The notes: generated by a model from the letters alone, not told the origin. Numbered from the stretch's first letter, positions 25,535-34,268 are shown. The stretch: 64,000 nucleotides of DNA from Geothrix paludis (GCF_022808815.1 NZ_JAKZLC010000001.1:124001-188000), one strand, 5' to 3'. Made by a program: numbers and translations.

Positions 25535-26749
25535 ATGTCCAAGCCCAACACCGCCCTGTCCATCGAGACCCAGGCCGTCCACGCCGGCCGCGAGGTGCTC
25601 CACGAACAGGGCGTCCATGCCCTGCCCATCGACCTCAGCAGCACCTACCCCTTGCGCGACCTGGACGAGGGCGGCCGCAGCCTGGAGGCCATGGCCATGG
25701 GCGGACTGCCCATCGGGAGCCCCGTCTATTCCCGCCTCTACAATCCGACCACCGCCCGCTACGAGCAGGCCCTGGCCCAGCTGGAGGGCGCCGAGGAGGC
25801 CGTGGCCTTCGGCTCGGGCATGGCGGCGGTGACCGCCTGCCTCATGGCGGCGAAGGCCCGGGGCGGCCATGTCGTGGCCGTCCGCCCGCTCTATGGCGGC
25901 ACGGACCACCTGCTGGCCTCCGGGATGCTGGGGCTCGAGGTGACCTGGGCCGAGGCCGACGGCATTTCCGCCGCCCTCCGCTCCGACACGGCGATGGTGA
26001 TCGTGGAGACGCCCGCCAACCCGACCCTCGCGATGGTGGACCTGGACGACGTGGTGCGCCAGGCCGGCAAGGTCCCCGTGCTGGTGGACAACACCTTCGC
26101 CACCCCCATCCTCCAGAACCCCATCAAGCAGGGCGTGACCCTGGTCCTCCACAGCGCCACCAAGTTCCTGGGCGGGCACGGCGACGTGCTGGCGGGCATC
26201 GTGGCCACCAACAACGACTGGGCCACGGAGCTGCGCAAGGTCCGCGTCATCACTGGCAACGTGCTCCATCCCCTGGCGGCCTACCTGCTGCATCGCGGCC
26301 TGCCCACGCTGCCCCTGCGCGTGCGCGCGCAGCAGGCGGGCGCCCAGGTGATCGCCGAGCGCCTGGCCAAGCATCCCGCCGTCTCCGCCGTCCACTTCCC
26401 GGGCCTGCCCGGCCAGGATCCCAAGGGCCTGCTCGGCCGCCAAATGAAGGGCCCCGGCTCCCTCATGGCCTTCGAGCTGAAGGGAGGCTTCGAGGCCGCC
26501 TCCGTGGTCATGGCCGAGGTGAAGCTCATGACGGCCGCCGTGTCCCTGGGCAGCGTGGACACGCTCATCCAGCACCCGGCCGCCCTCACCCACCGCGTGG
26601 TGGATCCTGCGGCCCGCGAGCACAGCGGTGTGTCCCAGTCCCTCATGCGCCTCTCCGTGGGCCTGGAGAGCCCCGAGGACCTGTGGGCCGATCTGGAGCA
26701 GGCCCTGGCCAAGGCCATGGCGCGCCAGGCCGTCGGCGCCGCCCGCTGA
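25535..26749 (+). CDS. PLP-dependent Cys/Met metabolism enzyme, likely methionine gamma-lyase
   Basis: A 404-residue enzyme of the Cys/Met-metabolism PLP family. The active-site lysine is in HSATKFLGGHGD, PLP-contact residues in VYSRLYNPTTARYEQALAQLEGAEEAVAFGSGMAAV and in VDNTFATP. The family includes methionine gamma-lyase, cystathionine beta/gamma-lyase and homocysteine synthase. Sequence alone does not decide between them, but the divergent Lrp regulator favours an amino-acid-degrading role (methionine to methanethiol, 2-oxobutyrate and ammonia). ATG 25535 has ACAGGAG upstream. Confidence 0.85.
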   Translation: MSKPNTALSIETQAVHAGREVLHEQGVHALPIDLSSTYPLRDLDEGGRSLEAMAMGGLPIGSPVYSRLYNPTTARYEQALAQLEGAEEAVAFGSGMAAVTACLMAAKARGGHVVAVRPLYGGTDHLLASGMLGLEVTWAEADGISAALRSDTAMVIVETPANPTLAMVDLDDVVRQAGKVPVLVDNTFATPILQNPIKQGVTLVLHSATKFLGGHGDVLAGIVATNNDWATELRKVRVITGNVLHPLAAYLLHRGLPTLPLRVRAQQAGAQVIAERLAKHPAVSAVHFPGLPGQDPKGLLGRQMKGPGSLMAFELKGGFEAASVVMAEVKLMTAAVSLGSVDTLIQHPAALTHRVVDPAAREHSGVSQSLMRLSVGLESPEDLWADLEQALAKAMARQAVGAAR

Positions 26750-26832
26750 AGGCTGCGTTCGCCCGAGATTAGGGCCGGCAGATCGATTGACCCGGGTCGT
26801 ATGCTTTGGGTGTCTCCATTCCGGAGAGGCCC

Positions 26833-27543
26833 ATGGCTTCACGCGACAGCCTGATCCACCTCCACTGTGGCGATGCCGCAGTCGCGGTGCATCGGCGGTC
26901 CGGCCTGCCGGGCACCGTGCGTGTCTGCCGGGATTCTCCTGCGGTGGGTCCCTGGACCTCCGATACTTCCCGGCTGCCCGGATTGCGGGCCGCCTGGTGG
27001 GAGCTGCCCAAGGGCGAGGACCCGCCCAGGCTCGTCCTGGACGACTTGGGCGGGACCGCCGAGCCCGTCCTCTGGTTCGGTCCGGATCCCTGGGAGCAGG
27101 CCTGCCTGCTGTGGGTGCTGGCGGAGCTTCCCGAGAGCACCCTCGCCGATCTGGTCCCCTTGGATCGGGGCGTGTCGCAGACCGCGCCGGCCGCCCTGCC
27201 TGGTCTGTTCACGGGACGGGTCCTGCTCGAGGAGGAGACGCTGGCCCAGGCCCGGGGCCTCTGGGGCGCGTTCCTGGAAGGAGGCTGGCGCGCGCTGGCC
27301 GGCTGTGGCATCCCGGCCCTCCCCTGGATGGCCCGGGCCCTGGCCCGGCTCGCGGAGGATCATCCCGTCGCCGGCCCCGGCCGGACCCGGACCCAGATCC
27401 GGGGCCTCGTGGACCGTGGGATCCTGGATCTGCCGGCCCTGATGACGGGCCTCCGGAAGCTGGAGGATCCCCGCCACGGGGCCTGGTACGGAGATCGTTA
27501 CGTCGCCAAGATGGTGGAGTCCATAGAGGCGCGGCTAGGCTGA
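26833..27543 (+). CDS. DUF1835-like protein
   Basis: A 236-residue protein whose start (LIHLHCGDAAVAVHRRSGLPGTVRVCRDSPAVGPW) resembles the DUF1835 motif, which reads roughly LHIVxGDSxxxxLxxAGLPGxVxxWxDxLxxGP. The remainder is helical with no known catalytic residues. There is no signal peptide. It sits 10 bp upstream of recG and may share its transcript. The family has no established function. Confidence 0.65.
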   Translation: MASRDSLIHLHCGDAAVAVHRRSGLPGTVRVCRDSPAVGPWTSDTSRLPGLRAAWWELPKGEDPPRLVLDDLGGTAEPVLWFGPDPWEQACLLWVLAELPESTLADLVPLDRGVSQTAPAALPGLFTGRVLLEEETLAQARGLWGAFLEGGWRALAGCGIPALPWMARALARLAEDHPVAGPGRTRTQIRGLVDRGILDLPALMTGLRKLEDPRHGAWYGDRYVAKMVESIEARLG

Positions 27544-27553
27544 AACAGCCGCC

Positions 27554-29638
27554 ATGACGCTCGCGCCCCTGCCACTATCCACCAAGGTCACGGTCCTCCG
27601 GGGCCTGGGCCCCGCGCGGGCGGCGGCGCTGCAGGAAGCGGGCGTCGACACCCTGCGGGACCTGCTGTGGAGCCTGCCCTACCGCTACGTGGACCGGGGC
27701 AGCCTGCGGACCCTGGGCAGCCTGGACCTGCGGGGCTTCGAGCCGGCGGATTCGGGCATCGTGACCGTCCTGGGCACCCTGCGGGACCTGCGCCAGAGCA
27801 CCACGCGCGTGCAGCGCATGGCCCTCACCGAGGCCCTGCTGGAGGATGGCACCGGCACCCTGCGCCTCATCTGGTTCAACCAGCCCTACCTGGGCCGGTC
27901 GCTGAAGGTGGGCGACCGCCTGCTGGCCTTCGGTCCGCTTTCGGTGGGCCGCCAGGGCCTGGAGATGCGCGGGCCGCAGTTCGAGATGATGGGCCGGGGC
28001 GAGGATCTCGCCTGGGTCCGGCGCTTCCTGCCCCTCTACCGCAAGCTGGGACCCCTGCCGGGCCGGGCGCGGCAGAGGCTGGTGCAGGAGGCCCTGGGCC
28101 GGGCCCATGCGGCGGAGGAGTGGCTGCCCCTCGAGCTGGCGAAGGATCTGCCGGACGCCATGACGGCGTTCCGGCTGCTGCACGATCCGCCGGACGGCAG
28201 CGATCCCGCCCTGCTGGAGAAGGGCCAGTCGCCCGCCCACGAGCGCCTGGCGGCGGAGGAGCTGTTCGCCTTCGCCCTGGGCGTGGCCCTGCGCCGCGCG
28301 GGGCGCCTGAAGCGCCGCGGCCTGGTGGTGCCCACCTCGCCGGAGCTGCGCGAGCGGCTGCGGTCCTTCCTCCCCTTTCACCTCACCGGAGCCCAGCGGC
28401 GGGCCTTCAAGGACATCGTGGACGACCTCACCTCGGGTCGCGTGATGAACCGACTGCTCCAGGGCGACGTGGGCAGCGGCAAGACGCTGGTCGCCCTGCT
28501 CTCCATGGCCATGGTGGCCGAGACCGGCGGACAGGGGGCCCTGCTGGTGCCCACGGAGGTGCTGGCCCGCCAGCATGCCGCCAGCTTCCGGCGCTACCTG
28601 GGCGACCGCGCCGACAGCCTCCAGCTCCTGCTGGGCGGCATGAAGGCGGCGGAGAAGCGCGCGGCCCTGGCCCGCATCGCCAGCGGCGAGGCCCGCTACG
28701 TGGTGGGCACCCACGCTCTCTTCCAGGAGGCCGTGGCCTTCCACAGGCTCCAGTTGGTGGTGGTGGACGAGCAGCACCGCTTCGGCGTGAAGCAGCGCGA
28801 GGCCCTGAAGGGGAAAGGGGGCGATCCCCACTGGCTGGTCATGAGCGCCACGCCCATCCCGCGCTCCCTGGCCCTGGCGATCTTCGGCGATCTCGATCAA
28901 AGCGTGCTGGACGAGCTGCCGCCCGGCCGCCAGCCCATCAGCACGAAGCTGCACAAGCCCGAGTCCGCGGAGCGGGCCTGGGAGCAGGTGCGGCGCGAGC
29001 TGGCCGAGGGCCGCCAGGCCTTCGTGGTGAGCCCCAGCATCGACCCCTCCGACGAAGGGAAGGTCCAGCTCCGCGACATCCAGGCCATGGAGGCCCTGCT
29101 GCGGGGCATCTTCCCGGAGGTGGAGCTCGAGGTGGTGCACGGCCGGGTCCGGACGGATGAGATGGCGGCCCGCATGGCGCGGTTCGCCTCCGGCGAGGCG
29201 AAGATCCTCCTGGCCACCACGGTCATCGAGGTGGGGGTGGACGTGCCCAACGCCACGGTGATGGTGGTGGACCACGCCGAGCGCTTCGGCCTCAGCCAGC
29301 TGCACCAGCTGAGGGGCCGGGTGGGGCGAGGCGCGCATCGCAGCCACTTCCTCATGATTAGCGGCTCCGAGACCGAGCGCCTCCAGACGCTGGTGGAGAC
29401 CCAGGACGGCTTCCGCATCGCCCAGCGGGACCTGGAGCTGCGGGGCCCCGGCGAGTTCTTCGGCGTGAGGCAGGCGGGGATGCCCCAGTTCCAGGTGGCG
29501 GATCTGGTGCGTGACCGCCGCCTGCTCGCCAGGTGTCGCGAGGCCGCCGACCGGGCCCTGGCGCACGGCCTCAGTGATGCCCAAGCGGCCTGGCTGCAAC
29601 GCGAGCAGGTGCGGTTGAGGCTGGCCGAGGTGAGCTGA
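27554..29638 (+). CDS. recG: ATP-dependent DNA helicase RecG
   Basis: A 694-residue RecG of normal length. The N-terminal wedge/OB region (about 60-170) is followed by a superfamily 2 helicase core: Walker A GDVGSGKT, Walker B DEQH in VVVDEQHRFGVKQ, motif III MSATPIPRSLA, motif V TTVIEVGVDVPNAT and motif VI QLRGRVGRG. It remodels stalled forks and Holliday junctions. The C-terminal RecG-specific segment (RDLELRGPGEFFGVRQAG) is intact. Confidence 0.96.
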   Translation: MTLAPLPLSTKVTVLRGLGPARAAALQEAGVDTLRDLLWSLPYRYVDRGSLRTLGSLDLRGFEPADSGIVTVLGTLRDLRQSTTRVQRMALTEALLEDGTGTLRLIWFNQPYLGRSLKVGDRLLAFGPLSVGRQGLEMRGPQFEMMGRGEDLAWVRRFLPLYRKLGPLPGRARQRLVQEALGRAHAAEEWLPLELAKDLPDAMTAFRLLHDPPDGSDPALLEKGQSPAHERLAAEELFAFALGVALRRAGRLKRRGLVVPTSPELRERLRSFLPFHLTGAQRRAFKDIVDDLTSGRVMNRLLQGDVGSGKTLVALLSMAMVAETGGQGALLVPTEVLARQHAASFRRYLGDRADSLQLLLGGMKAAEKRAALARIASGEARYVVGTHALFQEAVAFHRLQLVVVDEQHRFGVKQREALKGKGGDPHWLVMSATPIPRSLALAIFGDLDQSVLDELPPGRQPISTKLHKPESAERAWEQVRRELAEGRQAFVVSPSIDPSDEGKVQLRDIQAMEALLRGIFPEVELEVVHGRVRTDEMAARMARFASGEAKILLATTVIEVGVDVPNATVMVVDHAERFGLSQLHQLRGRVGRGAHRSHFLMISGSETERLQTLVETQDGFRIAQRDLELRGPGEFFGVRQAGMPQFQVADLVRDRRLLARCREAADRALAHGLSDAQAAWLQREQVRLRLAEVS

Positions 29639-29706
29639 CCTCCGGGCCGGAGAACAGGCGCCGATGAACTGAACACCACCACGCTTTCAGTGGATCTACG
29701 GGTTTG

Positions 29707-29735
29707 TTGACATGGTCTTGATAAATGACCATGTT
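29707..29735 (+). promoter_or_regulatory. promoter with overlapping palindrome upstream of subtilase gene
   Basis: TTGACA (29707-29712) is a consensus -35. A perfect 8-bp inverted repeat ACATGGTC-N9-GACCATGT (29710-29734) overlaps it and fills the spacer. The surrounding 100 bp is unusually A+T-rich. This is a typical repressor-operator placement; the regulator is unknown. Confidence 0.5.
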
Positions 29736-29787
29736 CTCGAGATCGCATCATTGTTTTTTCTTGATGAAGATTTTTCGACGCAACCCT

Positions 29788-29807
29788 GCTGCCGGCGTCC
29801 CGGCAGC
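29788..29807 (+). promoter_or_regulatory. 5'-UTR hairpin before subtilase gene
   Basis: GCTGCCGG (29788-29795), loop CGTC, CCGGCAGC (29800-29807): a perfect 8-bp stem with a 4-nt loop, ending a few bases before the AGAAGGAGAT ribosome site. It may stabilise the mRNA or gate translation. Confidence 0.5.
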
Positions 29808-29825
29808 CCCAGAAGGAGATGGACC

Positions 29826-31148
29826 ATGAAGTCCCTTCCCACCGGCCTCTTCCTGACCCTCGTCCTGGCCGGGGGCGTCGCCCTGGCCGCGGACGCCCCG
29901 CGCGCCTACCTGATCCTGGCTCGGGGGCAGGGCCGCGGCAGCACCAACCTGGACGACCTGGTGACCTCCGCCGGTGGCGCCATCACGGGTCGCCTCCCCG
30001 ACATCGGCGTGGTGCTGGCGACCTCCGCCAACCCGGGTTTCCTGGCGCAGGTGACCGCCGATGCCCGGGTGCAGCAGGCCGCCGAGGACCTCGAAGTGCC
30101 GTGGCTTCCCGACGTGCACGCCACGGCGGCTCAGGACTCCGACCTCCAGGCCAATGGGCTCAACAGCGAACCCTCCTGGGGCTACCAGTGGAACATCCGC
30201 CAGATCCACGCGGACCAGACGGCGCTCAACGGCGACCAGGGCTGGGGTGTGGCGCGGGCGCGGGTGGCGGTCCTCGACGCGGGCATCTGGAGCGGGCATC
30301 CCGACATCGGCCCCAACGTCAACCTGGCGCTGAGCCGGTCCTTCGTCCCCACCGAGCCCAACATCGACCCCATCGTGTACGGCTTCAACCACGGCACCCA
30401 TGTCGCCGGGATCATCGCCGCTCCGATCAACGACCGCGGCACCCAGGGCGTGGCTCCCAAGGCCGAGATCGTCGCCGTCAAGGTGCTGCGCAGCGACACG
30501 GGAAACGGGTCCTTCTCGTGGATCATCTCCGGCATCCTGTACGCGGCCGGGCCTGAGGTCCGGGCGGACGTGATCAACATGAGCCTGGGGGCCACCTTCG
30601 ACCGCATCAATGCGGGTGGCAGCGGGTCCGGCCCGCTGATCGCCGCCCTCAACCGGGCCATCACCTACGCCACGGCCGCCGGCACCCTGTGCGTGGCCTC
30701 CGCGGGCAACGAAGGCGTGAACCTCGACAGCCGGCTCTGGGCGATCCCGGCCCAGTCGGGCAACGGCATGGCCGTGTCCGCCACCGGGCCCTACGGGCTG
30801 ACCGACTTCGACCGGGCCGCCTCGTACACCAACTACGGGGTTTCAGTCGTGAATGTGGCCGCTCCCGGTGGCGACTTCGCCTCCGCCGCGGGCTATCCCT
30901 TCGATATGGTGATCAGCCCCGCAGGCCGCACCAGCGGGGGGACCTGGCAGTACTTCTTCGCGGCCGGCACCTCCATGGCGGCACCCCATGTCTCAGGCGT
31001 GGCGGCCCTGATCGTGGGCAAGTACGGCAAGATGCCGCCCGCCGAGCTGAAACGGAGGATCCTGCAGAGCGCCGACGACATCCTCAAGCCCGGGGTCGAT
31101 CCCTACTCGGGCCGGGGCCGCGTGAATGCCCTGGAAGCCCTACGCTGA
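29826..31148 (+). CDS. secreted subtilisin-like serine peptidase (S8)
   Basis: A 440-residue protein with a signal peptide (1-22, ending ALAA), a propeptide-like region (about 25-95, I9-inhibitor style), and a subtilase domain with catalytic Asp151 ([12 protein letters not shown]), His192 (HGTHVAG), oxyanion Asn295 (SAGNEG) and Ser383 ([11 protein letters not shown]). All catalytic residues are intact, so it should be an active extracellular or periplasmic protease. ATG 29826 follows AGAAGGAGAT. A strong hairpin lies just downstream, making this a single-gene unit with its own promoter. Confidence 0.92.
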   Translation: MKSLPTGLFLTLVLAGGVALAADAPRAYLILARGQGRGSTNLDDLVTSAGGAITGRLPDIGVVLATSANPGFLAQVTADARVQQAAEDLEVPWLPDVHATAAQDSDLQANGLNSEPSWGYQWNIRQIHADQTALNGDQGWGVARARVAVLDAGIWSGHPDIGPNVNLALSRSFVPTEPNIDPIVYGFNHGTHVAGIIAAPINDRGTQGVAPKAEIVAVKVLRSDTGNGSFSWIISGILYAAGPEVRADVINMSLGATFDRINAGGSGSGPLIAALNRAITYATAAGTLCVASAGNEGVNLDSRLWAIPAQSGNGMAVSATGPYGLTDFDRAASYTNYGVSVVNVAAPGGDFASAAGYPFDMVISPAGRTSGGTWQYFFAAGTSMAAPHVSGVAALIVGKYGKMPPAELKRRILQSADDILKPGVDPYSGRGRVNALEALR

Positions 31149-31173
31149 GGCCTGAAGGCTGATGGACCTCCCC

Positions 31174-31197
31174 CGGGGCCGGCTCTGTCCGGCCCCG
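31174..31197 (+). terminator. GC-rich terminator hairpin after subtilase gene
   Basis: CGGGGCCGG (31174-31182) and CCGGCCCCG (31189-31197) form a perfect 9-bp stem with loop CTCTGT, 25 bases after the stop. There is no T-run. Confidence 0.6.
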
Positions 31198-31235
31198 GCT
31201 GCGCCTGGGTGCTACCGTGGGGTGGGAGGTCGACG

Positions 31236-31604
31236 ATGCTCGATGCAGCCGTTCTTGCCGTGCTCGAAGCGGAAGGATCCGCGACCTTCGTGACGAAGGG
31301 GCCTGAGGGTCCGCACCTGGTGGCGACCTGGCAGAGCTACCTCGACGCGGTCGATGCCACGACCCTGGTGTTCCCCGCCGGAGGCTACCGGGTGACCGAG
31401 GCAAACCTCGCCCGCGATCCCTCGGTCCAGATGATCATCGGCAGGCAGCGGAGCGCCGAGGGCCCGGCGATCGGCTTCCGGCTCTCGGGGACCGCGAAGG
31501 TGCAGTCGGGCGAAGCGCTCCACGAGCAGATGAAGGCCAATTACCCCTGGTGCCGGGGGGTGGTCGTGATGCACGTGGCGAAGGTCGAGCGGATCCTGGG
31601 CTAA
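31236..31604 (+). CDS. pyridoxamine 5'-phosphate oxidase-like flavin-binding protein
   Basis: A 122-residue protein with the split-barrel fold pattern of PNPOx-like FMN proteins: GSATFVTKGPEGPHLVATWQSYLDAVDATTLVFPAGGYRVTEANLARDPSVQMIIG. Such short forms bind FMN or F420 and reduce varied substrates, or bind heme. Pyridoxal metabolism is not implied. GGGAGGT precedes the ATG at 31236. It is convergent with coaD across 8 bp. Confidence 0.75.
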   Translation: MLDAAVLAVLEAEGSATFVTKGPEGPHLVATWQSYLDAVDATTLVFPAGGYRVTEANLARDPSVQMIIGRQRSAEGPAIGFRLSGTAKVQSGEALHEQMKANYPWCRGVVVMHVAKVERILG

Positions 31605-31612
31605 GCGTTCCT

Positions 31613-32098
31613 CTAAGACCGGTTCATCAGCCGTTCTGCGATGCGGCCGCGCAGCACCTCGGGCACCAGGTCCGCCAGGTTGCCGCCCATGCTGCCGATC
31701 TCGCGGACGAAGCGGCTGCTCACGGCGCTGTATTTCTCCTTGGGCATGAGGAAGACCGTCTCGAGCTCCGGGGCCAGCTTGCGGTTCATGAGGGCCATCT
31801 GGAACTCGTACTCGAAGTCGCTGAAGGCGCGCACCCCCCGGATGATGAACTGGGCGTTCTGCGCCTTGGCGAAATCCACCAGCAGGCCGTGGAAGGTGGT
31901 CACTTCCACCTGGGGCAGGGAGGCCGTCAGCTCCTTGAGCATAGCCACGCGCTCGTCCACGCTGAAGGCCGGGGACTTCGCCGGGTTGTGGAGGACGGCC
32001 ACCACCAGGCGGTCCACGAGCTTGGCGGCCCGCTGGATGAGGTCCCAGTGACCCAGGGTCACGGGATCGAAGGAGCCTGGATAGATGGCCGACCGCAC
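31613..32098 (-). CDS. coaD: phosphopantetheine adenylyltransferase
   Basis: A 161-residue enzyme of the CoA pathway, converting 4'-phosphopantetheine and ATP to dephospho-CoA. The nucleotidyltransferase motif is YPGSFDPVTLGHWDLI (TxGH), with IIRGVRAFSDFEYEFQMA and SSRFVREI further on. The GTG at 32096-32098 gives the standard length and has GGAG upstream; the longer ATG frame from 32146 adds 16 residues without family similarity. Confidence 0.92.
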   Translation of the reverse strand: MRSAIYPGSFDPVTLGHWDLIQRAAKLVDRLVVAVLHNPAKSPAFSVDERVAMLKELTASLPQVEVTTFHGLLVDFAKAQNAQFIIRGVRAFSDFEYEFQMALMNRKLAPELETVFLMPKEKYSAVSSRFVREIGSMGGNLADLVPEVLRGRIAERLMNRS

Positions 32099-32171
32099 GG
32101 GCGCTCCGAAGGAAGGGTGAATCAGCCTAGCGCAACCGAGTCGCATCCCGGGTCAAAGGTGCTCCGGATGC

Positions 32172-32681
32172 TCATAGTTTGAGGATCCAGGTCCGGAACC
32201 GGCCCGTCTCCTCGGCCTCGCACCAGCAGGGGGTGCCCTCCTGGCGGAACTGGTCCAGCAGGGGCTCGGGGCGGAAGGGGCTCAGGAGCTGCATCGCCTC
32301 GCCGGGGGCCAGGGTCAGGAGGGCCCGGCGGACGCGGGCCAGGGGGTGCTCGCCGGCCGCCATGAGGGCATCCGCGTTCAGGGTGGAGCGCACGGCGCTG
32401 GAGCGCGCCCAGTCGGGGCGGGGATCCTCCACCGGGACCGTCCCTTCAGCCACGGGGCCGGCGGCCTCCCCGGCCAACTCCCGAAGGAAACACACCAGCT
32501 CCGCCGTGCGGAGGCCCGCCATGCGGGCCGCGTGCTCCACCGTGGCCAGCTTCGCCACCGTGCGTCGGAGGACGGGGTTGCGGAGCCTGGCGAACTCGGG
32601 GACGCGGGCGATGAGGGCCTCCTGCTGGTCCGGGTGCGCCGCCAGGAAGTCGCCGATCTTGGTTTCGGGCGTGATGGCCAT
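32172..32681 (-). CDS. DUF1858 + DUF2249 protein
   Basis: A 169-residue protein. The N-terminal 60 residues (ITPETKIGDFLAAHPDQQEALIARVPEFARLRNPVLRRTVAKLATVEHAARMAG) match DUF1858. The C-terminal 70 (HPLARVRRALLTLAPGEAMQLLSPFRPEPLLDQFRQEG) match DUF2249. Both domains recur beside hemerythrin, NO-detoxification and Fe-S repair proteins, where they are thought to help respond to nitrosative or redox stress. The gene lies downstream of the DUF438-hemerythrin gene on the same strand, separated from it by a 270-bp MITE-like element. It begins 11 bp after that element. Confidence 0.8.
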   Translation of the reverse strand: MAITPETKIGDFLAAHPDQQEALIARVPEFARLRNPVLRRTVAKLATVEHAARMAGLRTAELVCFLRELAGEAAGPVAEGTVPVEDPRPDWARSSAVRSTLNADALMAAGEHPLARVRRALLTLAPGEAMQLLSPFRPEPLLDQFRQEGTPCWCEAEETGRFRTWILKL

Positions 32682-32691
32682 GGGATGCCTA

Positions 32692-32961
32692 AGAGGGTGT
32701 CTGCAAATTCGCACGGGCCGCGCTGGGAGCGTCGGGCAAGCATGGCGAGGAGGAGGCCCGCAGGCATGGTGGTTCCATGTCGAGGGCCGAGGACGACGCC
32801 AGGCGCAGCCCGCCGCCCCAGCCCGGAGGGACGGTGGCCAGCCGTGCGCCCGGCGGCGTCACCGCGCTTGAACGATGTCCCGCATCGCCCATCGCGCGCT
32901 TCCTTGCCGGATCACGCGGCTGGCCACCGTCGCGGCTCGCGGGAATTTGCAGACACCCTCT
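32692..32961. mobile_element. MITE-like element with perfect 19-bp terminal inverted repeats
   Basis: AGAGGGTGTCTGCAAATTC (32692-32710) is repeated perfectly in inverse orientation at 32943-32961. Inside, a second perfect 15-bp inverted repeat pairs 32830-32844 with 32917-32931 (GACGGTGGCCAGCCG). The element is about 270 bp, GC-rich, and encodes no credible protein; the short frames inside are palindrome artefacts. Its right end abuts the stop codon of the DUF438 gene and its left end lies 11 bp from the DUF1858 start. Such structure is typical of non-autonomous transposable elements. No clear target-site duplication is visible, so a dispersed intergenic palindromic repeat is the alternative. 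Confidence 0.6.
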
Positions 32962-34199
32962 CATGCTTCGTCGTACTGGAGCAGGCGGCGGTCGCCTTCA
33001 AGGGCACGCAGCCGCGTGAGGTCCTGGGTGACCTCCAGGGTGCCCAGGTAGGCCCCGGCCTCATCGCGCACGGCGAAGTAGCGGATGTGGACGAACTTCC
33101 CCTGCATCTGGATCCAGAACTCCGCCACGGTCTGGCGCCCGGACTTGAAGTCGTTGAGGATGCGCTCCACCACGTCCACGCTCTTGGGCGGGTGGCAGTG
33201 CTTCACCTCGCGGCCCAGGATGGTGCGGCTGCGGGCGAAGACCCGGTCCGGCCCCTCGCTGAAGAAGGCCACGCGGTCCTCCGCGTCCACGAAGGTGATG
33301 TCCACGGGCAGGGAGGAGAAGATGCCGATGAGCTGCCGGACACTGAGGGCGCCGCTGGGGAAAGCCACGGCCGAGGCGTCCGGCAGGCGGATGGGGTCCT
33401 CCGGCAGGGCGGCCACCGGCGGGGCGTAGCCCGTGGCGGGTTCCACCAGGCACCAGCCGTAGCGCGGGCTGTCCCGCCAGGCCTCGCCCCATTCCTCCTC
33501 GGTGAACAGGCCCAGGCACATGGGCAGGAGGATGGTCTCCTCCTTGTAGATCATGGACTCCAACGCGGCCAGGGCGGGGCGCAGCACCGTGGGGATGAGG
33601 ATCTTCAGCTCGGCGCCGCTGAGGCTCTCCTCCCGCAGCACCTCGATGGCCCCCTTGAGCAGCTCGCGCACCTCGTCGTCCTTGGCCCACATGACCTTGG
33701 AAGGGCCGGTGTTGCCGTGGCGCTCCAGGATGGAGAAGACCAGGTGCTCCTTGCGCTGATAGTGCTTCTCCACGTCCATGAGGGCGTTGAAGGCCTCCAG
33801 CACGGCCAGGCGCTCGGCGGCGGGGTAGGTCTGGTCCGCCACGGATGCCAGGGTGGCGACCCGCTGCCGGGCGGTGGCGGTGGCGGCCTCCAGGGCCCGG
33901 TTCTCGCGCCGGAAGGTGTCCACGGGGTGACCCGCCGGCAGCTCCCGGGCCTTGGCCGGGGTCACGGTGTCCTGCAGCACCTCCGCGTGGAGGTCGCACA
34001 TGGACTTCACTTCTTCGGGGCTCATGCCGTCCGCCATGAGGGACTGCTCCATGGCCGCGATCTCGCTGGCATCCACCTCGCCCACCAGCTGAGCCAGGCG
34101 CCCCTTCACCTGCTCGGGGGCTTCACCCCGGTGCAGGTGCAGGATGACCTCCTTGAGGGTGGCGACCCGGTGTTCACGGTTGTTGAGGAGTTCGCTCAT
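32961..34199 (-). CDS. DUF438-hemerythrin-PAS protein
   Basis: A 412-residue cytoplasmic protein with three parts: DUF438 (about 8-75), a hemerythrin HHE-like four-helix domain (about 95-240, with HYQRKEHLVFSILERHG and an EExxLLP segment carrying the His/Glu iron ligands), and a C-terminal PAS domain (about 285-405, VFARSRTILGREVKHCHPPKSVDVVERI). Proteins of this type are associated with sensing or detoxifying nitric oxide and oxygen. The likely start is ATG 34199. Its stop codon lies exactly at the edge of the MITE-like element. A promoter and a small palindrome lie upstream. Confidence 0.88.
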   Translation of the reverse strand: MSELLNNREHRVATLKEVILHLHRGEAPEQVKGRLAQLVGEVDASEIAAMEQSLMADGMSPEEVKSMCDLHAEVLQDTVTPAKARELPAGHPVDTFRRENRALEAATATARQRVATLASVADQTYPAAERLAVLEAFNALMDVEKHYQRKEHLVFSILERHGNTGPSKVMWAKDDEVRELLKGAIEVLREESLSGAELKILIPTVLRPALAALESMIYKEETILLPMCLGLFTEEEWGEAWRDSPRYGWCLVEPATGYAPPVAALPEDPIRLPDASAVAFPSGALSVRQLIGIFSSLPVDITFVDAEDRVAFFSEGPDRVFARSRTILGREVKHCHPPKSVDVVERILNDFKSGRQTVAEFWIQMQGKFVHIRYFAVRDEAGAYLGTLEVTQDLTRLRALEGDRRLLQYDEA

Positions 34200-34230
34200 G
34201 GTGACTTTCCGTGGGGGGCCGTCCCCGGGG

Positions 34231-34268
34231 TTTATGAATATCAGATAAAAACGATCAAGAATTCTTAA
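34231..34268 (-). promoter_or_regulatory. promoter and palindrome upstream of DUF438 gene
   Basis: On the minus strand TTGATC is followed after 16 bp by CATAAA, a fair sigma-70 pair. AAGAATTCTT (34257-34266) is a perfect palindrome at the upstream edge of the -35. TTAAGAATT (34268-34260, minus strand) recurs in the qNor promoter at 39620-39628, about the same distance from its start codon. Confidence 0.45.

Noticed and set aside
26780-26810. TTGACC...TATGCT as a promoter before the DUF1835-like gene
   Set aside because: The spacing between the two words is only about 7 bp, too short for a sigma-70 promoter.
32689-33019. Short open frames inside the palindromic element
   Set aside because: They mirror each other across the inverted repeats, have no ribosome site and no family pattern.
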